From assembly GCA_963575645.1 (NCBI GenBank), contig OY754468.1, positions 20,050,465 through 20,114,464 of the forward strand: DNA of 64,000 bases. The letters run 5' to 3'. Under the pieces are notes generated by a model. That model worked only from the letters and a program-made list of their open reading frames with translations, was not told the origin of the DNA and ran no database searches. Position 1 is the first letter of the stretch. Every line of letters starts with the position of its first letter. Shown here piece by piece: positions 57,424 through 64,000 of the stretch. The DNA is from Xanthostigma xanthostigma. Lineage: Eukaryota; Arthropoda; Insecta; Raphidioptera; Raphidiidae. The translations under genes and the position numbers were made by a program.

Positions 57424-59713
57424 TGTTTTAAATAAACAATTTTGTCGGTAATATATATCATGATACTAAATTCCGAATGTGTAAACATAACTTTAGATAG
57501 TAAATAAATTTAATAAAAAGCGTTTCAGACGGGGAGTACTTGATTTTAAATGAATGGTGTCTTGCTCATTTGTCACACTTTGACATTTCCTCGTACTTTA
57601 AAAGATTACGACTGTAAAAAGCATTTCAAATTAGATATTGTTGTTTCTCAATAAATTAATGACACACTTTAGTAATTATTTATTAAGAAATGAAATACTT
57701 ATGTACTGATATTTACTTGACATAATGTTTAATTAAAAAAAACTCTTTATTTGTTTGATTTTATTTTAAAGGTTTTGAATGTTATTTTTTTATTACATGC
57801 GAAATGTCTGTTCAATAAGCCTTTATATCTGTAAATAGTTAAAACCAACTTTCTTCTCTAATTTTAAATATAAATCCGAATGTTCATATCAAAATATAAA
57901 AACAAATATGTAGAGTAAAAAAAGTCAACTGCGCGTTTAATTGAAATATTTTAAGACCGTGCATAATTCTCCAGCATGGACTAGCACGACTAGCATCCTT
58001 ATAATGAACTGATTAAGCTCATTCTAAATAAGTTCGCGTGGTGATAGATTTGGACATACAAACCAAATCTGAAGGTTCATTCTAAATATTGGTGAAATTA
58101 AAAAAAAAAAAAACGGATGAGAAGTTTCGGAAATTACTTCCTGCATCCAAACTTTATCTCTCTATAATATTAGTATATAGATATATTAATTATTTTTATT
58201 TTCACTCAGTTACGACTCAAACCATATTGGGATCGGACACAAACCAATGAGGAGTAAATGGCAGGTTTATTGAAACAGATAGTGCATGAGCCTCTTGTGG
58301 AAACTTATGAACTGAGACCCTTGACGTTTAGTCTTAATTTGATTTTTCAAATTTATATGAGCTTGCAAAACGCAAGTACATACCTATAACTAGCATATAT
58401 AGGGTAGTTAGAGTTTAAAGGGTTATGTGTGCTCGTAAAAAATTTAATAAGGAAAAGAACAACTTACAGACACTGAGTATAGCTTACTTTAAAAGGCAGG
58501 ATATAAAATATAAAATAAACAATACGGTAAAATTGAAGTTTGTATAAAAACTTTATGAGGTATATGACGTTAAAATCAAATAGTTAAAGTAAATATATAA
58601 ATTATTTTTAAAACGAACTCACATAACTCTTGTGTATTCTATGGAAGATAATTACAGGTTCTGCAACTTCTGCAAAACATAGTCTAGTTTTATTATTGGT
58701 GGATACTAAAAAGAACGGATTTCGTTATATGACAAACTATTTTTGAAATCGATCAACGGTTCTTACGCGATGTAATATTTTGGAAATAAAACTTCTTTAG
58801 GCGCGACTTGAGAGTAACTCAGACCTTCTTCGGATGGAAGTAGCGTGTTTCCGTTATCGACTGGCTTGAACGAAAGGTGAAAAAATTGGTTACTCGAAGA
58901 GTTCTATTCAGACGTTAATCTAAGATTTGAAACATTTTATGATCGGTTTCCGCTATTTAAAGACGTCAAAGCAACACACGCTGCACGAAATATTTTACGG
59001 CAATGGGAGCGCCATCTGTTGAACATAATAGCAACACACGCAAACCAAACAGCCACATCAACGCATGACTCGGTACAGCTATTACATAATATAATTACGT
59101 AGAATCTTCGTCAAGAACTTATAGTTACCAATTCATTTATTTGTATTGAGATCAAGAAATCAGAAACCCTCAGTTTTAACTGTAGAATAATTTATTTGAT
59201 TTGTATTGAAATCAAGTGCGATGAATGCAACAATAAAATATTCAAATGGATTTAAATATTACGGCAGTTTATTCCCGCATTCTCTATTATTTTATCGAGG
59301 CTAATGGCCGTCGTTGTCGGTCCGTTGTTAATTTACAATCATTCATCCATCCATTGTATTATTTTAAGTGATTTATATCATTTGTGGGATTTTAATGAAT
59401 AATTGAGTGGGGTTCAAGGGTTAACTGACCATCACACAGCTTATTGTATTTTATACAAGCTGTGAATTAACTTGAGCTGTTTGTTTAATTGCTTACTGAA
59501 AATCCTTACAACAAGATTTAAGTTCTGGTGTTGAATGACCTAGCTTTTTTTTGAGACGTCAATGTTAGTTTTCCCCATTGATTCGTTCACATAATATTAA
59601 TGTTGTTATAGATCTGACACTATGTCAGCATTTTACGGTCCCATCACTAGATTTTGCTGATCTGCTGGTATATATTATTTATCTAGGTAAGAAACTCAAT
59701 ATAAATAAAATTA
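57424..59713. other. No gene seen
   Basis: 58784-58880 has the 'AAACTTCTTTAGGCGCG' terminus family. 58965-59040 has one and a half units of the 60-bp minisatellite. The rest is AT-rich and unassigned. Confidence 0.4.
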
Positions 59714-59862
59714 TTTAATCTCCTTCAAAAAAGGGTTACTAAAAAGCGTCAAATAAGTTTTGAGGTGGCATCAATTTAATGTACCTACATAAAACGTGAT
59801 AGTAATTAAATTGGTGCCGACCTCAAAACTTAGTTATTTTACGCTTTTTAGTGACCCATTTG
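59714..59862. repeat. Hairpin element, copy 4
   Basis: 'CTCCTTCAAAAAAGGGTTAC' and 'AAAAAGCGTCAAATAAG' on the left; 'GTGCCGACCTCAAAACTTAG' and 'TTATTTTACGCTTTTTAGTG' on the right. A lepidopteran-type tail sits at 59895-59995. Confidence 0.65.
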
Positions 59863-60547
59863 GACCTACTGTGAGACATGCTTTATTGAGTAAATAAGTC
59901 GATTCACAGCCGGCGAAGATATCGACATAAAATAATATATATAAATAAAAAAAATACAATTGAATAGAGAACCTTCTCCTTTTTTGAAGTTAGTTAAAAA
60001 TTTAAATAATCGTTTGTTCAAAATCTTAAAACTCTAAAAATTTTGACACAATGTTACATTAGAGTACACTCGTGTTTTTATAGATGTCACATCTGTTACT
60101 GGCGAATTAATGCGAAGTTATATTTCCTATAATTTGTAATTCAGACATTGTTGTGCGACAAACAGTACCTATAGGTATGGGCGCCCCCGGCGCAACGTCA
60201 GTATTGGCGACTATGTTTAAAGTAAGGGGCCAGACTGCGCCAGGACAGATTGGGATAGACCAGGGCAGCGAATTGTGATTACGTAAAACATTGAACAATG
60301 CATGTCGCTAACACACGAGCACGGTTTGTCTATTGTCCATAGATACATTATTTCACATTATAATATATCACATGTAAAACAATACAACCCCACATGCGAA
60401 AGCAATTCTCATTTGTTTCATTGTGTAACAAATACACATATTATTACATTGCATACAACACACGCAAATGCAATAACGTACAGGTATACAATAATATACA
60501 AGGCTCACTAAAAACATTAGTGGCATAATGACAAAAAAATAATTGAA

Positions 60548-60551
60548 AGGG

Positions 60552-60584
<33 letters not shown>

Positions 60585-60828
60585 TTAATAATAATAATAT
60601 AACCTTTATTTATAAAATTCCAAAAAATGTAAATTGCGTCATATAAAAAAATTTAAAAATTAAAAAATCTTCTACGTTATAAAAATTTAAATCTAATAAA
60701 ACATGTTTTAGCGCTTTTTTAAAATTAATGAGGCAGGTTGACTTTTTAATGTAATCCGTGTATATCCGAATCATGGCATTGCGAACGCCGGCGTGAGCAA
60801 CGCTAAGGTTCGTTTTGCAGACTTTCAA
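60548..60828 (-). pseudogene. Jockey/CR1-like LINE 3' end
   Basis: Minus-strand 60828-60610 reads 'AGVRNAMIRIYTDYIKKS', 'INFKKALKHVLLDLNFYNVE' and 'DFLIFKF', aligning with 'GVHNAMIRVHNNLP' of the copy at 12201. The (AAT)n tail at 60548-60600 marks its 3' end. Confidence 0.7.
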
Positions 60829-60829
60829 T

Positions 60830-63339
60830 TCGCTGCGATTCCTTGTTTGATGCCATTGCGCACTTTTTTTGCTGCCCGCAACTAATCACATTCTAAACGA
60901 ACTCGGTGAAAACAAATCTATATCAATGTTGCCAAACTGCAAATGACCATTGAATGCCGTAATTAATAAAGCATAGATTAATAGAAGTAGCACATTCAAA
61001 TCAGCTGTTGATGATATAGATAAAATTAAATTTTGAAATGAGCAGAGGCAGTTTGCACCTGGCACTTCCTAACTTTCCTTTTCTTCTGAGCCAACATTTA
61101 TGCTTTTTCAATCTGAATCAACCAAATTACCATGGAGACTACATGAGTAATAATTTTTAGAAAATCACATTTTTTTACGATTTTGCTGTGAATGAATAAG
61201 ACTGTTTTTGGTGAATTTAGAATTGTTCACGGTTTTTAGGATTATTTAAAGATGGTTAATTAGTGCTACGTATGTACAAAATCACGAAATAATTATTTCA
61301 GCCTGTCATTACACCCGTAAGTAAAGTAAGACATTTTACCTTAAGGCCTAGTTTAACGCGCGTTGGGCTGACGCGCGTTTAACGCTCTTCATGTGAGCTA
61401 GTCCTAGGTGTAGAATATGGTTTTGACAAAGTTTTTATCAGTTAAATTTGATTAAACAAAACCTAATACCTAAAATATATTTTTGTCAACAATAGAAGAT
61501 TTATAAATCTCATTAATTGTTATTTTTATATCCTTCAAAACTGCACTCTTATATGTTATGGGTATTTAGAAAAAGACGAGCGCTGCTCTCTCATAATATT
61601 ATCATCACTGCATTGTATTTATAGGTATGGGTAGGTCCATTGACTATTATGTCTTTGGACACAACAGTAGTGTGACGTAAGCTTTATACCTTGGAACCTA
61701 ATGCCTGCGAATGCATATTTTTAAAACCTTCGAAATTCGGAAGTCTCCACTTGACAAAAATACTAATAATAATTGTCACATCATGATATTAAGGATAACT
61801 TAAAAAGTGCTGAAAAATGAATCCGTTTTCTTTAAATTCAATGGAGATATTTATTTTCTGTGCGTAGGATTGCTAACAAACTGATCGACGTTGGTTTACC
61901 ATTATGACGCACCCCGGCACAATGTGTCATATTAGAAGTTATAGCTACTAATAAATAATAATTTAGTAAGTAATTAATGTAAGGTATATTCAGATATGTA
62001 AAATTTCATAAATAACATAACATTAATTTTTAAACGTATTCAACTGTTAATTCTTGGTTGCCTTCACGACATGCTATATTATTAGTTCAACTTCGCGACT
62101 TGCTATATTATTAATTACTATCAAATATGACACTTGTGCTGCATGATGTCATCCGCACTGAGAACGGCATAGCGCGGAGAATCGTCAAATTTAAACTTTG
62201 AATAGCTTTGTTATTTTTAAAAATGTCACAAAAATTATTTCGCCATTAATTTTTAGGACTGTGATTAACGAATTCGAACTTGCCGTACTTCACATTGTCG
62301 TCTGCGCATGTATAAATGCGACGCGAACTTCTATATCGTTGTTTCCCATCACGGCTACTAAAGTACGCGCGGCGAAAGATGAAGCCACCGCGTCTAGTAA
62401 AAGCATAGGTGCCTGGCTTCATCTCTCACCGCGGGCACTATACCTTTTTCAATCAAGTTTTCTGCTGCTTTTTCAAGTTTTCTGTATTTGTGAAACAGTC
62501 TATATGTACAATATTACTAAAAATGAAATTACCTAGTCATTAATAATGTTGTCTGAGTACTGGAATTTTTTTCTTGTTTTTGTTTTGTCACTGCCACGGA
62601 GCAATATACAGAACGCGAACGTATGTCTATTGTTTTCTTAAGTATATTTAGTTATATAGCTAGTCAAGTTATTAACGAGTAGGTACTATATATTCAATAT
62701 TATTCCAGTTTAAAAAATGCTTATTTTACGTCTACAAACTTTCTTTCTAATATCGTTATATTATACAAATGAAATCTGTCGACGATTTAGAGACAAAATT
62801 TATTGACTTTGCTAATAATGACTGATTACTTAAGGTGTTACATCTACACGAACGCATTCAAAATAAAATAAAAAAATATTTCACTCTCCCTTATTTCGGA
62901 GCCATAGTATTTACAATTAAATAAAATTGTACATCCAGAGCTTTGTGCACACTATGGTGTTAATAACCTCTCTTTTTAATCATATTGTATCATTATAGTA
63001 TATGCTTTAAATTTTTCAACAATTCAAAGCAAAACAATGAAATTAATAATGAAAAACACCGATAATCTCAGGTATTATATGACACGTGCAATGTGTAAAT
63101 AAATTTCAATGTAAATAGTTTAATGTTCGTTATTATAAACGATATATCTATCTGTCTGAGCCTTTTTTGATAGGTTTCCCCTAAGCTTATTTACCTTCCT
63201 CACATTACCGGTTCATATTTATGTACAGTCAATGGGGATGTACATTGTACAGCTTAACTGGAGAGTGGACCGTATAGTCATTTCTTATTATTAAAAAAAC
63301 ACTAAAAAAAACTTAAAAAAATATAATATATATCATTCT
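60830..63339. other. No supported gene
   Basis: A 31-bp direct repeat with 'TGCTATATTATTA' at about 62065-62125. A short GC-richer patch at 62300-62440 opens a 112-codon frame without an ATG or known motifs. 'TTTAACGCGCGTTGGGCTGA' near 61361 may be a MITE end. Confidence 0.35.
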
Positions 63340-63490
63340 AAAGGAGCTACCAAAAAACATAAACTAACAAAGTTTTGAGGTTGGCACAGATTTAAAATTA
63401 TACCTACTTAGGTAGTGGTAACTAAATAGGCGCCGACCTCAAAAGTTTGTTATTTTACGCTTTTTAGAGATCCCTTTTAAAAGAGTTAAA
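63340..63490. repeat. Hairpin element, copy 5
   Basis: 'AACAAAGTTTTGAGGTTGGC' on the left pairs with 'GCCGACCTCAAAAGTTTGTT' and 'ATTTTACGCTTTTTAGAGA' on the right. Confidence 0.65.
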
Positions 63491-63751
63491 TCTTTTTAAA
63501 GTTTTTAATTTTTTACTTTTCGAAATATGTACTTTGCACGTTAATAATCGCTCCCCTAATAGTTTAATACTAAACTAAGAATAGGGTTATTGACAAAATT
63601 TCAAAAAGTATTTAAAATTAAAGAATAAAGGTATATGTACCCGTAAAAAATATTTTTTCTCATAAATATAACAGATTTGACTCATTATTAGTTGTTTTTT
63701 TATTTTGACTTTAAATTCTGCGCCAAAACGTCAATTGACCTTGACAGCCAT

Positions 63752-63791
63752 GTTTACTGATTGCCTACATCACAGTAGGCAATCAGTAAAC
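63752..63791. repeat. Perfect 17-bp inverted repeat
   Basis: GTTTACTGATTGCCTAC, six bases, then GTAGGCAATCAGTAAAC. No gene end is nearby, so it is not a terminator; it may be the centre of a small element. The remainder to 64000 shows nothing I can name. Confidence 0.7.
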
Positions 63792-64000
63792 ACTAAGCAA
63801 GCGGGTACAACGTGACATATAGCATTATAACCAACAAAGTGTTGCATTTAATATGATTGACAGAGTACAATGAATACACCAGAGAACATACACTGAACAG
63901 AGATAACGAATACACATGGCAGTCAGTGGCACACAGCTACCGGCCATGTTGACTGATTAATGACGTCACGCGCTGTGATTGGTGTTTGAAATCACGTGAC

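Noticed and set aside
62198..62536. 112-codon plus-strand frame in a GC-richer patch
   Set aside because: No ATG at the start, no motif, and no splice pattern that joins it to another exon.

Overview
The window is eukaryotic nuclear DNA, AT-rich, intron-bearing and full of transposon remains. It is almost certainly from an insect and most likely a moth or butterfly. The lepidopteran call rests on repeat ends I recognise, not on a search. These include the AACCGACTTC / GAAGTCGGTT hairpin elements, the 'GATATCG..GAACACATAC' tail sequence, the 'ACGGAACCCTCGGTGCGCGAG' and 'GGCCGGTTTTTTT' ends near 43.8 kb, the 'CCGTACCTCAAAAGGAA' sequence near 27.9 kb, and the 'GCGCCATCTGTTGA' minisatellite.

The only convincing protein-coding content is a small carboxylesterase (type-B, alpha/beta-hydrolase) cluster between about 7.7 and 22.6 kb. 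A complete seven-exon gene lies on the plus strand (16370-20085; 542 aa; signal peptide; Ser205-Glu335-His451 triad). A seven-exon sister copy lies head-to-head on the minus strand (15823 down to 7702) and shares the exon structure, splice phases and a matching TATA box. Its exon 5 carries an 84-nt deletion plus a 1-nt insertion that put the reading frame out before the catalytic histidine. A third, badly decayed copy survives as the 3' end of exon 4 plus exon 5 on the minus strand (22022-22577). The two main copies form an inverted duplication with 546 bp between start codons.

Everything else (1-7.4 kb and 22.6-64 kb, plus most of the disrupted copy's introns) is a transposon graveyard. It includes a PIF/Harbinger element with a transposase fragment and a TAA target duplication, and two Harbinger-type MITEs with TTA duplications. 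There are several hAT-type nonautonomous elements with exact 8-bp target duplications, some nested inside each other, and TA-flanked Tc1/mariner-type MITEs. There is also a TTAA-flanked element, four 5'-truncated Jockey/CR1-like LINE 3' ends, tRNA-like SINE heads, a possible LTR end with a primer-binding site, large foldback hairpins and two minisatellite arrays. I see no rRNA gene, no intact tRNA gene, no CRISPR array and no prokaryotic operon.

The intact esterase is predicted to be a secreted serine hydrolase. The disrupted copy has gathered most of the intronic insertions (8.1 kb against 3.7 kb for the intact gene), as expected for a copy under relaxed constraint. No other gene could be supported; most short open frames lie inside repeats.
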